A model generated the notes under the pieces. It was not told the origin of the DNA, ran no database searches, and saw only the letters and a program-made list of their open reading frames with translations. A program made the position numbers and the translations under genes. From Rhyacichthys aspro (lineage: Eukaryota; Chordata; Actinopteri; Gobiiformes; Rhyacichthyidae), in assembly GCA_036850595.1 (NCBI GenBank), contig CM072151.1, positions 21,243,307-21,307,306 of the forward strand: a DNA stretch of 64,000 nucleotides, written 5' to 3'. Positions 20,806 to 34,400 of the stretch are shown one piece after another (position 1 is the first letter of the stretch; the number at the start of each line of letters is the position of its first letter).

Positions 20806-23800
20806 CACCCTCTCACTACATTTATTTTGCCATCAATAACTTCTTGTCAGCATATTTACTCATTTTGTCACAAACTGCACAGAATTTTTTAAAACATTTT
20901 TTTAAGACCTCACACTCACACAAGAGATCGTTTAAGGACTTTTTCTATGTTTCAACATTTTTTGTTCTATATAAAGTGAAATATTGTACATATTGTACAA
21001 TATAGCTTTTAAATCTATCAATGTGTCCTGTGTTTACTTCCAGGTATGAAGGTAAATAAGTCTTCTTTTGGATCATTTAATACCATAGTGATCTAGATTA
21101 AGTGTACGAAAGAGGAATTGGAACCTGCACTGAGTTCAGTGTGTTTTTCCCATGACAGACAAATGCAAAGTGTTACTCTGATGTGATTATGCACGGCTGA
21201 AGTAATGTGTGCTCTGATGTGTTCCCTTCTGTTCAACATTATACATAGAGCACCTTTTAAATGTGGACAGAAGAATGCAATGAAAATACAAATGTAGTAA
21301 AAATGGAGGGCAATGGCTCCATCCAGTGGCTGTTTATTGGAACAATGGGTAATATGTAAACTTAGATGTAGAGTGTTATATGGATTTCATGAATACAAAA
21401 CACACTTTTTCCAGAATATGGCAATGAGTGTTTATTCTGTCTTCTGTCAACAAAGAAAGAAAACTTTACAAAGTAACGCTTCAACACCAGACCAGACGTT
21501 TGCCACTGTCTGTTACCGAAGAAAAGGCAGAAGTTAAACAATGGAGCCAAGTTCACCATGAAAAAAAAATACAAAATAAAAACAGTCCAGTGAATGAGCA
21601 GGTTGGTGCTACATTAACGTTCGTTTGGCTCAGTGGATTTCAGCTTCTCTCAACAAGAACTTAGTGGAGGTGCATGGCCTGGTGAGCCAGCTTTAGGACA
21701 TATACAGACAGGGAATATGAACAATTGTAAACTGTATGGAGCCTATCATTTAAAATCAAACAAAAAAACAATGTTGGCCTTTGTTGAAGAATAGTCAGCT
21801 TCACAAATGCAGTCTAGACTTGTCTGTAGTTGTTGGAAGCAATGACCAAATCTAAGATGAAGCCACTATAATTATTCTGGATTCATTTGTTGTTGGAAAC
21901 ATTTGAAAACAAGTTTGTTTGTAGGAGTCTGAAATCAGAACAACCTGGTGCAATTTGGAGGCATGACTTTCTAACTTGACTTTATATCTAGGTAGCAAAT
22001 AAATCCAGCATTGGCAGAGGGTTGGCGTTCCATTTAGAAAATACAGCCAAATGTATTGTTACAGTAATATCAGTTTAAACGTTAAAACATAGCAAAAACT
22101 AAAGACTGGTTTGGACAGCTTTGAGAAACTGACCCTTGAACTTTAAACAAAAGGCAAAAATGATATGACCATTAACAGTATATGGTAAAGTTTGGTATTT
22201 TCTCTTATGTAGAACAATTGCTGATAAAAATACTTCCTTTTCAAATGTGTAAGAGATAAATATTTAGATTGATGAACATTCTGAGTGTCTGGGGAAATTA
22301 GTAACACTGAGAGCAAACATGTTTGAAATAGAGCGTGAGTGAAAAGCTGCCTCTAGCCTTGGTTTACTGAAATGAACAGTCAATTTTCTTGAACACTAGG
22401 CAAGACCATGTTTGTAGAAAATACAATTCTCTCCATTAGCCACCAGCTTAAGCCATTTCTCACTTCTCTCGACTTGACTAAATACATTTGTGTAATGCTC
22501 TGGTAAAGGACAAGCAAAGTAAACACAGCGTTATATAAACTGCTCAACCCGGCTGAGAATTAATTCAGTCTCTGTTGATCAATCTGAGAAATGAAGCAAT
22601 GAAGATTAAAACTTTTTAAATTAACAACTGGTCCAACAGGAGCCAGCAGGGGGTATGACAGCTTTAAGTCACTGACATGTTGAGGCAAATGCACGTGTTA
22701 TAAAGTTGATATTTGATTTAATAGTTGGAATCGGGTGCAGTGGCAAACAAATAAATATAACAGCCTGAATTCTAACAAGATCAGTTTTTGGAATCTCTAA
22801 TAAGAAAATGACGGACATTTTGTGGAGTTTACATAACGCTGCGTTGCCGTCAACACCGAACCCACTGCATTTGGCAAAGTGTTAAATCAGACTCTTAATA
22901 GACCTTATCTTGACACAGGGAACAATTTGACATTTGAAATATAATCTCTATAAAGCAATGAAAAAAATAAAGGCACAAATAAATACTGCAAAAATTGAAA
23001 AGAAAAATAATACAGCTTGTGAAATACATGGACACAATTTCGAATACTTGTGGAAGGCAGAGATGGTTTGCCTTCGCTAGCTTTTGGCATCTGGAACGAA
23101 AAGACGGATGTTACAAACAGTTTTTTGTATAAAGCTGCAAAATAAATGTTAATGTATGACTTAGTTCTGTAGCTTCCTTTCTCAAACTGCACTGTAGCAC
23201 TAACACTGTTAAGTCACGGCAGCTGGAGTGACCCTAGAACAAAGGGGTTTTAGACTGTTTAAAAATGACATGGGTCTGTGAAGAGACAGAAGTACATTGC
23301 CAACATAAATGTACCCATTTTAAGTAGCATCAATACACATCCAGTTTTCTAATCATTTAAGTAAGTCAGGTCGTGATGAAAGCATACTACAGTGTGACTA
23401 GAGAGATAAAGGTGCACATAGTGAAAGCATCTTTACTGCCCGCTGGAGGCAATGAAAGAAAGAAGTTCGACTGGTTAAAGACCAAGCTTTTTTTAGTCAG
23501 TCTGAGGATTACTGTTTGTGAGATATAAGAGATGTGAGAGCAGGCTGATGGCACATCCTTGTTGTCTTTACTTGTAATTGCAAAAACAAAATGGCGCTGG
23601 AATTTGGCAAAAATATTGCTTTTAAAGATTTGCTTTGAATTATGGCCGAGCAACTTGAAAAGAAAGTTAATGCCCAAACTATAAGTCAAATACTGGTTTT
23701 CATTATCGCAATACAAACAGCAATTAAGGGGGAAGTTAAGGCATTAATGCTGTATGAAGGATATCAAATATGTAATACAAAAATGGTGAAAAGAAAATAG

Positions 23801-24029
23801 CTGATATGACACAATATGGAACTGTATAAACTATGCAGATCACCAAGGCGATGACAAATGTTCAGCCATTTACATGACAACAGCTCACTCTGGAGCAACA
23901 TGTGCAATACTATTACGGTTACAACTGATAGTAATACATGGAAGTCAATCTGGCGGATTAAAATATTTGGCCAACTGGAGACTACAAATCAGTGGAAGTT
24001 AGTTGAGAGCTTAATATGAATATTGCAAG

Positions 24030-24410
24030 TAGGGTTCCACAATATATAGTCAATTTAACGCAATATCAACAAATGCAATATCCGTATTGCAAAAATCTGT
24101 ATCACCTTAATGGTATGGTCTTCCATCTGACAGAGATACACACTGGGCTAATGTCAAAATCATTATTCAACCCAAGCCTTGAGTTGTGCCCAAATAAAAA
24201 AAAAGTTCTGGTTCAGTATTTGTTTAGCCTTTATTTAGCCCCAGGTCTGACGATTTTAAAATTAGTCCTGAGCCTTGCATTTCTTCACAATTTGTATTTA
24301 ATTGAACTTTAACAAAACTTTAACCAAAAAAAAGTTGTATTAAGAAATCACAGGCCATATTGTGATTTTCAACATCACCTATCGGGTTTTAGTAGCATTG
24401 TGCAGCCCTT
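24030..24410. mobile_element. hAT-like MITE with perfect 8-bp target-site duplication
   Basis: Ends TAGGGTTCCACAATAT and GTGCAGCCCTT form imperfect inverted repeats. They are flanked on both sides by ATTGCAAG (24022-24029 and 24411-24418), an exact 8-bp target-site duplication typical of hAT elements. The 381-bp interior has no coding sequence. Confidence 0.85.
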
Positions 24411-25281
24411 ATTGCAAGTCATATTGTCATGTCAAGTTTATCAGTTTAGATGAGAACAATGTTTTTGGGATCTTTTGAATTAGATCTGTTGAGTGTGTTT
24501 TGACACTCACACAGCATCTGTACCGTTGCTGCTAGTTTTAGAAAAAACAACAGTTGTTTTGTTTGTCTGCCGGAAATTTTCGCATTGATTAGCACTGCAA
24601 ACTCCAGCAAACACTAACATTTTAAGGGTGTCTATGAACGTAGATTATTTTTAAACACAAAACAACAACTTTTCTATTTTGTTGTTCTGTAAATGGCCAC
24701 TAAGTCTGCTACACAGTGAGGTCACAGTGCCCCCTACCTCTTCAAACGGGAAACACACCATTGACACTAAATGCAACGACAGATCTCGGATGGTTCTGAT
24801 GCTCGACTCCAAAAAGGCAACACATGGGAAAATTCCAAAACTCACCCTACCACTTGTACTAAACCCTAGCCTGTGTTACCATTACCATCCACTCACTATA
24901 TGATAAAGCTATGAACAAATCAACTGTGTAAACATAGAAGGGCGCTCCGATGCTCCACGCTGCAAACTTCTGGGTTCACGATAGTCTCACTGTGGCTCAG
25001 ACATCCCCAGAAGTGTGGCAGCGTTAACATGGAGACAGCCCAGGAGTTTTACCAACACTTAAAAAGTTACAAAGAAACTCCAGCGAGGCCATTTAACACC
25101 TGAACCCATTTGGAGACGCTTGTTCTCGTCAAAAAAAAGAAAGAAAGAAAGTTGCTTGAACAGAAATGTCACATTAAAACTAAAATGTCAGCGACAATAC
25201 AGGGAAAAAGACAACTATTTTGCCTTTCAAAAGGGGCTTGTACAAAAACAGCACATAGGACACAGCCACAGTGCTATGTGT

Positions 25282-25571
25282 TAGGGCTGCACAATAGAGA
25301 ACTAACTCAAACTTTGTAAATAATAAAGTCCTGGTTTAGATCTGGTTTGTTTCTACTTTTAGTACTAGTTTAATCTTGATTTAGTCCTGGTTCAGTCTTT
25401 AATATTGATTCAGCTCCTGCTTTGACCAGTGGACGTTTTTCCAGAGATGTGCGTTTCTTTATATTTTCTAAATCTAATTTATAAACATTTTTTTACTATC
25501 AAAGAGCATTCAATTATCATTATTGCAAAATAGTTATCACATATTGCATGTTTTCTTATTGTGCAGCCCTA
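25282..25571. mobile_element. hAT-like MITE, second copy of the same group
   Basis: Termini TAGGGCTGCACAATA and its complement TATTGTGCAGCCCTA (one base differs). The flanks CTATGTGT and GTATGTGT match at 7 of 8 positions, consistent with an 8-bp duplication. The interior has repeated TTTAGTCCTGGTT-like words. Confidence 0.8.
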
Positions 25572-28188
25572 GTATGTGTTCATTTGAATGCATACAATGG
25601 TCCTGATCACACCCATATTCATAACTTCTCGCTGAAGGTCTCAACAAACTCACTTGTGCCTTATATTCAGTTACTGGAAGTTTAAAGGTGTTCTTAATAA
25701 GTCAAATGAAAACTGTCAGTGAAGCTTTTGAAATGAGCACGAGCAGCTGCTAAGAGACTGAACTTATTTTATGAAAAATCCCTACAAAACTGCAACACAT
25801 CAGAGGAATTTAAGCAGCAGTTTGCAAACTATATCATTACAACCAAATGGAATCTTTCCAGCAACAGCAGCTCTGTTACAAAGACATATGTCGGACTTCT
25901 GCATGTAGCTATTGTTTTTTCTGGTCAGAATATTGAGTTGGAGGCTTTGGCAGAGGAAAGAGCAAAGCTACCTCTAAAATCTATAATTTTTAGAGTCAGT
26001 GTGCACCTCTGGTAATCAAGTAGGTACGTGCTGCTGTGTATAAACAAAAGTCACATGATGAGTTTGTCTGCTCTGGAAACAAGACAAATAAAAGTGTTAG
26101 AATTATGTACACGATAAAATGTAACAAGGCACCTTTAAACACTTTTTTATGCCAGTCAGTCTCTTAGCTGCTATTTACACACTCACTGCACATATATATT
26201 TAAAAAAATCACGTCATCAACTATGAACTTTACAGTCAGTGTTGTTAATGGCTTGCACTTTGACTGAATACCATGAGTTACGTTCAACAATATATCACTT
26301 GCTACTTTCACGTTAACACTTTAATTATAAGTAGGTGTTCATAAATGTATGAACTGCTTTTCAACGATATTAAATTAAAGGTACTAAACAGGTGGGAATA
26401 TTATCATTTTAGGCATAACTACAACTCTACATTGCTGTGAATTAAAATAAAACACAATATATTGATTATTGTACAACTAATGCGTTACAATATTATTGCT
26501 GTAAGCCACAAATGAATGCGAAAAGGTACTGAACAGTTAGTCTGTTTAAATAATTTGTACATTTGGTGTGAGCAGGACCTTTGTAAGCCCAGCCAGTTTG
26601 CCATACATCGTTTTCCACTGTATAGTCACTGTTTTATCGACACAAACTGCAGCCAGCAGTTATTTTGGTCCTTATTTCTAATGATTTTTTCACAGGGTAT
26701 CTTTGGTACACTAACCACAGTTTCACATTTTACTTCCCACTCATGTGTTTGTAAAAGGGTCTTAAAGGGCCTCAATAGAGGAACCGAAAGTGGACTACTA
26801 TGAAAATGTCACAGATCTGAGACCCAATGGCCAAACTGATTGTACACTCAGAACAGAGAATAAAGAAAACCTCCAAACAAACAATTCATGGTCAAATTCT
26901 GAACAAATAGAAGAGAATAACAGTGAACATCTGGTCAAAAATAATCTGCCTACATGTTCATTTTACAGCCTTAGAGTGCTCAAAGCTTTAAGTAATGAAA
27001 CTTTTCACAGCCCTAGATTCTGACTGCGCCATTCAAGAACAGCAGCAGCACGAGCAGCGCTCAGGCTCGCCTGCAGTTCTCTCATTCTGGCCCCACTGAC
27101 TGCCTCACACAGCGTTTAAACCCAGAGGAAAAAACACACATCCAGACACACACCACATCCAGCTCCAGTCCCCATGCTTCAGCGCATGGTACAGTACGAT
27201 GAAGAGCGTCTTCACATGGTCCAGCACTACTCAGGAGAAGAATAAAAATCAACTATTCCAAAATAAAAACACATCCGAGACAAAAATATACACTCAAACG
27301 AGACCATTAACCTGCACTAAAGCACATTGCCTGCTGTAATGGCCGACCCTGCTCCCAGTACAAAACTCATAAAGCAGCCTTCTCCTACACTGGAGCAGCT
27401 AAACTCTTCACACAGTGCACCTCAAAGAGAAAAAGCAGAAAGGCTAAATTAAAATATATATATAGATATATATATATAGATATATACATCTTGAACTGAA
27501 GAAATAATTTATGTTTCAAAAGAAAAAAAACATCTGGTAAACAAAATAAATTAAGGCATGCAAAAGATAAAGTCAAATCTTCAGATTTGGATATTTTTTA
27601 AGCCAAACAAACATCTTCCTGTTAGGAAGGAACCACTCACGCTTATTTAATCCTCAGAAAGAAGGTAGCTGCCAAAAATAAAATTCAAACCCACTGGAAT
27701 ATCGCTGTATTATGCCCGAGCATTTAAAGGCCAGTATTTACATATGTGTTCTGTTTGAGGTTGATATTTACATACATGTTCATGCGGATTCAGCAGCAGT
27801 GCAGCAAAAACAAACGGCAAAGGTCTGAGAGACACGGCCAGGGGCGTTTCGCAAAGCCTCCTGAAGCCAAAGAAAATAAATAGCATTTATCAAAATTAAA
27901 AAATGTACATCACAAATATCTCTATTGACCTAGCTCAGATCCTGTTTGAAGGAACACTGTCGCCTAAACAAACTGATATGTATAAAAGAAAAGTAGAGCA
28001 GTGTTGGCTTCTAAGGTGACGAGAAGTGAAGCAGTGCGGAGCCGGGTTCTGCCACGTTAAGGCTTTGCAGTAAACGTCGGAGCTGAGATGCTGCTGCTCC
28101 CTCCAAAGAAACCAGGACTGATGGGACTTTTGGAGATAAGCCGGCACGGACAAAAAGACATGCAGTCACTCATCATTCCTCACTCACT

Positions 28189-28220
28189 CACACACACACA
28201 CACACACACACACCACACAC
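28189..28220. repeat. CA/TG microsatellite
   Basis: Alternating CA run interrupted once (CACCACAC), located in the probable b4galt6 3' UTR. Confidence 0.9.
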
Positions 28221-28451
28221 ACATCAACAGTTCACTAGAAGAGACTTGCCAGTGCCTCTTGTTTTTTTTCCTCATTTTTTTCTCATTTGGATTTTCTCTT
28301 TCAAGATTTCTTGGCAGCATTACATGTTGCGTCTGTCCTGCGGCCCCATCCTCTCCGCTCTGATTGGCTGGAGGGGAGCTGGGAGGCCGTTGGAGGGGAG
28401 TAGGTAAGCAGGGGACAGCAGGAATAGGGCGAGTAGAGGGGGTGCTTCAGT

Positions 28452-31400
28452 TCAGTAGTCGGTAATGGGAGCCAGCTCGGGCGACAGGTCCACCGTGATG
28501 TTTTTGTACAGGCTGCTCAGCGTCATCATGGGGCTGTAGAGGAGGTTGTTGAGGCCATCCAAGTGTTGCCGCTCTTTAGAATACCTCAGCAGTTTATACC
28601 TGGAATACATATAAAAGCTCATTAGTACCAGCTAGTCAGTGTAAAAAGGGGAACAAAAGTTAAAAAGAAAAACTACAGTACAGTTTAAAAAAAACAATGG
28701 ACTAAAAGAGTGGGCAGAGTTCCAAAAAACAACCAAAAAAACAAAAACAAAAAAAAAACAACATAAAACTTTTAATCCAGCTTCAGAACACAGGTTCCTT
28801 ATGTGATGTCACCTTTTCAGCAGCAGATGTGGCTTACCTGCCCAGGAATTGCACCTCTCCCCTGTGATGGTGAGGGATGGACTTGTACTTCCCAATCTCT
28901 CCTTCTGGTCGTGTGACGTTCAGACCGGCATAGTGGACCCTGAAGAACATGCAGCTTAACATAACATTCTACTGTAATAGTTTAAGGAAAAGATGACAAA
29001 GAACAAATGACTCAACAAAGTGTGCTGCACTGAACTGGACCTGTGTCTGTAAAAAAATAGCCATATGCTAGTTTCCTGTTAATACCCATGTTCTCAATTT
29101 AATTGCTACACTTTACAAAAAGTTGCAGCCTCTGAATTTAGTATAAAGTGAGACAGGCCGTAAGCAACTGTTGTGTGAAGTGATTTCTGGTTAAATCAAA
29201 TTTTGAAGGACAAAGCCCTCTCTTCTACAATCTTTCTATCACTAAACACACAACAGCATTAGAGGCTGGAACCCATTAAGAAGCTTTAATAGACTGACCT
29301 GTTCCACAAGTCATCATCCTCTCCTCCCCAGCCCCAGAAGGCATTGGGAAACCCATTAATCTTGCGGAACTGCTCCACAGTAAGTCCACTCACACCACCA
29401 AAGAACTCGCTGTATGGAAGACTGGAGAGAAAAACAGATTGGGTTTAGCATATTATTAATTGGGGTCTAAAAACTCAGCATGGGAGTATATGTGAACCCA
29501 CGGCAGTGCCCTCGCAGACACTCACATGTACATGTACTTGTCCAGCTTGGCAGCAAAGTGGCGGGGCATCTGACCACAGCCGTAGTAGTTGCGGTCATTC
29601 TCAGGGATGTGGTCGACGTCGTGGAAGATGAGGCAGTCCCAGTCCAGGTCTTTCATGGCCTCCAAAAATCCAACGTTAAACAGCATGGCTCGGTTGAAAG
29701 GCTGGCTCCCGCTCTGGACAAAAGCACGGTGAACAACTTGAAGTTACAAACCATTCGCAATAAACAAGATGTGAAATAATAAGCTGAGATTGCCATGTTG
29801 AGTCTATGAAGCAAGATATTAGGAATAGGGATGGGCATTTTCCACAAATATTATATTCAATTTTTTAAGACAAACAATAGATTTGTTTATTTAAATGAAG
29901 TTTAATGAGGCACATGTTCATTTCTGAAACGTATTTCTGAATGTCATATCTGAACAAGCCTATTGGGGTATATGAACAGAAACAAAGTTATAGGCTACAT
30001 CCTGTCTTTGTAGCTGAAAATAATGTATAAATGACGAAAGAAAGGAAGCATATCTCTTGAGATCATTTTTGCTTCAAGCTGAGTGGTCTTCTTGGCTCGC
30101 TCAGGGGTACATCTCCGCGTACCTGCAGTCGCGAATGCAGTGATGGGCAGCTGTCTGTTTTCATTTGGTGGGTCAATAATTATGTTTTTGTGTTTGGACT
30201 TAAAATGATTGCTCATGGCCGTGTTGCTATTGTGATAACTTAGTTTCACCTGACAAATTCTGCACACGACAAGCTCATTATTTTGTTGAAAGTAATTCCA
30301 AACTTCGCTATGTGGAGGATACCATTTTCTCATCAAATACAACACAAACCAATTTTCCAGTGGAAATTCAGGGTAACCCCACAGTTCTTTGTTTTCTCCG
30401 ATGGCGGAGCCAGTCCGCATCAATCTGCCTAGATCAGATCACAACAACACGGAAACCGAATGAGCACAGCATCTGGATTGTAATACAAAAATATACCGAC
30501 TAAGTTTATTAGTTTGAATATTTATACGTTTATATACATGATTAAGCATTAAGTGCAGTAAAATCTGCAACAACAAAGCTTTTTTGTGCCCAATGTAATG
30601 GGGAAAAAATCTGTGAAGTGATGTTTATGTGAAGGGAAAGTAAATGCAAATTAAACTTGTTTTCTGATCCTTTTTCTTCAGAATAAACAGTTGTTTTGGT
30701 CCCACACACATCTTTATCAATGGCTTTTATTGTACCATCTCGTATTCCTGCGCATGTTCTTTTGAGCTGCTCAGGGCTCTGTTGCACAGCAGATCTGAAA
30801 CGCATCCAGTGGGTGAGGGTGTGTGTTGTCAGATAGTGGCGCTCCGCAGCAGAGGGAAGACACGTGCAGTTGAAATTAGGGGCTAATGCATAGGTTTAAC
30901 TAGTTTTAGTTTGTGTTATTATGGATTTATTTCATTTATGGCCAGCAAAATAAATAAATAATTTTTTTTTTTAAATAAGCGACATTCGAATGGTGTTTTT
31001 ATTTTTTGAATAAATACTACAGATTGAATATTTGAATATTTGTGCATACCCCTAGTTAGGAGTTTTAAAAGCAAGGAGTAAAATACTTATAAGGTTAAAT
31101 GCTAGTTACCAATAAGGCCAAAGTACCCCAGAGGTTCAAAAAGCATTGGTGGAACAGGTATTGAACTATTACCATTTCTACAGTATGTCGCAGCAACACA
31201 CACACAACAGGGCAGATGCTATACTGAACAACATGAACCATATCCTGCATTTGGCTGCTCCAGAGAGCAGCCAGTTGATGTCTGAGATCAATGAGCTGCA
31301 GGACGGAACACCACAAAAATTTCTTCTTCCTGACTGCCATAAGACTGCACAATCAAATCAGTCTAGGGCAAATGCTGCAGGAGACAGCTTCTTTTGACGC

Positions 31401-34400
31401 CAACCAAGTGACACTAGCAATTATTCTCCAGAGAATGGCTAAATAAGTTGAGAATTTCCTACAAATCCAGCGCTGTCTTGACTTTTGCTTCTCTGCAGTT
31501 GCATTAAAAACACACAGAGGATACAATCAAAAAACAGAGGAGCACTGTTAAGCCTGGTACATACAAGAACATGGAAAATAGTTTTTTTTCTTCAAGTGGC
31601 AGAAACAAGAACAAAGTTAGAGCTGACCAGGGGCCTCATTTGTAAAGTTTGCGCATGCTCAAAATGAAGGTTGAAACTTGCGTATGCTACCTTCCACGCC
31701 AAAGATGGAATCTATAAAAGTCCAACTACACATGAAAGTGTGCATAGCCCTGTGCCAGCTCTGACCCTGCCGTACACACTACGCACATTCTGGAGACTTT
31801 GCACAAAGGTGACCCACACAGAGAGGAGATGAACTGAAGCAGTTTTGACAAATTACTGTTTACTGTGTGTTTTATATCATTTCGTTTTAATTTCTCTCAG
31901 AAAATGTAGGAATAATACCGTTTTGAATAGAAAGTACGCTGTTTATTTTTTCATAATTTGGCTCAAGATTTCTATTAACAAAGTGGTTCACTGCGTGCCC
32001 GTGTGCTGAAGCCTCTGCATGTTTGCTGGAGCGTTCACTGAGCGCCATGGCACTACTGCAAAACACAGTGTTAAGTGAAGCAGGGGTGATCCCTGATGAA
32101 TTAGTGGCTGGATTTATTAAATAATTATGGGACACAATCCTGTCCAACTCTTTTAAACGATCTTTTTTTTTTTTAATCTTTATTTAACTAGGAGAAAATC
32201 CATTGAGATTGGCAATCTCTTTTACAAGGATGTCCTGGCTATCCAAGATGAGGCAGCATCTGTTCAGGGTTGTTTCATTTTGAAGAAACTTTGTGTTCAA
32301 TAGGACTTTCCTGTAAATACCTGCCCCGCACCACTGACAGACCACCACTGTGCTCCTCCACCTCTCACCTGTTCTACTGCACTTCTACCGCTCTACGCGA
32401 GCCACATATTCTAAGGATAGCCCATCTTAAGTATTTGTTCCGTTTTTAATATGTTCAAATAGTTTTAATTAGTTTAAATAACATGTAATAGGTTTAAATT
32501 ATAAGAGGAGTGCCAGTTTCGCGGCATCATTTTTGACTGAAGAGCAGCATTCACAGGTGCGTAATCTGTTCGTGCCAACCAGTCACTTCCGTGTTTCTCC
32601 ATAAAACCCACTCATCAGTGGTTCATGTTGGTTGATGGATTTATGCCTGCACCTTTCTACTTCAGGTGGGACTTATAAAGCAGACATTGTTGCCAGCTGT
32701 GCGTACGCCTGGTTTTATAAATCTGAATATTTTTGTATGTTCAGGACTTTTAGTCAGGATTCCACGAACAGTTTTATAAATGAAGCCCCAGGACATTTCA
32801 TACTTTCATACAAGAAACTCAAGTGCAGAACTCGCATTTCCACGTTAACCGCTTCAAATTTCACACAATAGTTTTTGGACACCTAAAAGAAAAAAAGTTC
32901 TGCCCAGATGAGGTGTCAAGAACAAGCTGCAAGTAGTCCCAAACCACAGCTGCAAGAACAAAACGATGTCATTTTGTTCTTGCAGCTGTGGAAAAAAGAA
33001 CTAATTTCTTTGTTCTTGGGGAGCATGTACTGGCCTTGAGGCACAAAAATTAGAAAAACAAAGCCGCTGGAGTTACTCTCTTTGCGTCTGCAAAAGCTGA
33101 TTTTACAGCTTAAGATCAACCTGTTTAATGATACCTGCCTCGTTTATGCATAGATGTCTAACTATAGCAGTGCTCCTCAAACTTTTTTCGCCAGCGGTGC
33201 TTCATCCAATCACCTACCAAGTTTTCGACAGAAAGCGTTTTGCAAACGCTTTCAATGGGGGCTTTCCCAGATGGTACTGTGAAACAGACTATGTTCTGTG
33301 GAGCAGTTCAATCTGGCAGAGTCAGGTTATGAAACAATACCTGTTCAATGACATAGAAGGCAAACTGCAGCCGCTGTCTCTGCAGCATGGGAATGAGGTG
33401 TTGGAAAAGAATTGGCAGATGTTCATGTCGGTTTCTGAATGGAATTAGGATGGCCACCTATGAACGACAGAGACATGGTTAAATGTTTTCAGTGCTACTT
33501 TTGTCCATAAAATCTTTAAAAAAATAAAAATTGATCACAGGTACCTTCCAGCGAGGTCTGCAGTCCTTTGGTTTCCAGTGACCTCCAAACTCAATGTCAA
33601 AAAACTTTGAGAACTTCAGCTCTATCTCCTCCATGGGGATCTCTGTCATGTTTACTTCCATAAGACCCTCTAAGGAGATAAAAAACATATGAGACTATCT
33701 TCATGCCAAAATCTGTTGAACTTAAATAAAACAAATAATTTAAGTTAAAGCAGTAATAGACAAGCAAGTTTTGCTTTTAGAAGTCCCTCACAATAAGTCT
33801 AAGAGAGAGAGCTATATATTGTAAATCAATTCCTCATCACTAGCAAAATTCAGTTTTAGAGCATCCATTAAGAAAAACTGTCAATTAAGTTATATATACA
33901 AAGTTTAACTTCCAAAGATCTCGTTTGTGGGCTTAAAACTGAAAACTTGACTCAGAATGGCCTATAACTGAAATTAAATTGGATTAATATCCTTTCAAAC
34001 TGTTTACCATGTGCTGTGGTCTGAAACTAGAAAACAGATCATATTGGCGGCTGCAGACATTATAAAAGACCAATTAACAACAGAGTAAGTTCAGTCTAAG
34101 TAAAATGAAGACATGGGTTGTGTTTGTTGTAATTTGTTACATACTATGTACATTAATATGCATTGCCTCTACTAAATGAATGGACTAAAACTCAAGTGGC
34201 ATCTTTGTTTACTTGTTGATTTTTTTTCATGTGGTGTGTGTATTATGGCAGACCTCTTTGTTTGTTGTCACTGAGTGCCTTTTTGGTGGGATGATTTCCA
34301 ATAAATATTAAGCAGGCAAACTTTTTCAAGTGACATTGTGTAGGTACTTTAATAGGACATTACATATTTGACAACTTACAAAGTGTTACCGCTTTGCAGC

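Larger units (their letters stand above)
20806..28451. other. Region between convergent ttr and b4galt6; probable long 3' UTRs and MITEs
   Basis: No coding exon seen. The b4galt6 3' UTR must lie in the right part on the minus strand; TTTATT (AATAAA on the minus strand) occurs at about 21332 and 21430, but which signal is used cannot be told. Holds two hAT-like MITEs (24030-24410, 25282-25571), an AT microsatellite at about 27455-27487 and a CA repeat at about 28189-28220. Confidence 0.55.

Noticed and set aside
30542..30805. Minus-strand 87-codon frame inside the hAT element
   Set aside because: No transposase motif; probably non-coding interior of the element.
33167..33250. hAT/Charlie-like end (GTGCTCCTCAAACTTTTTT)
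   Set aside because: Only one end visible, too short to define an element.
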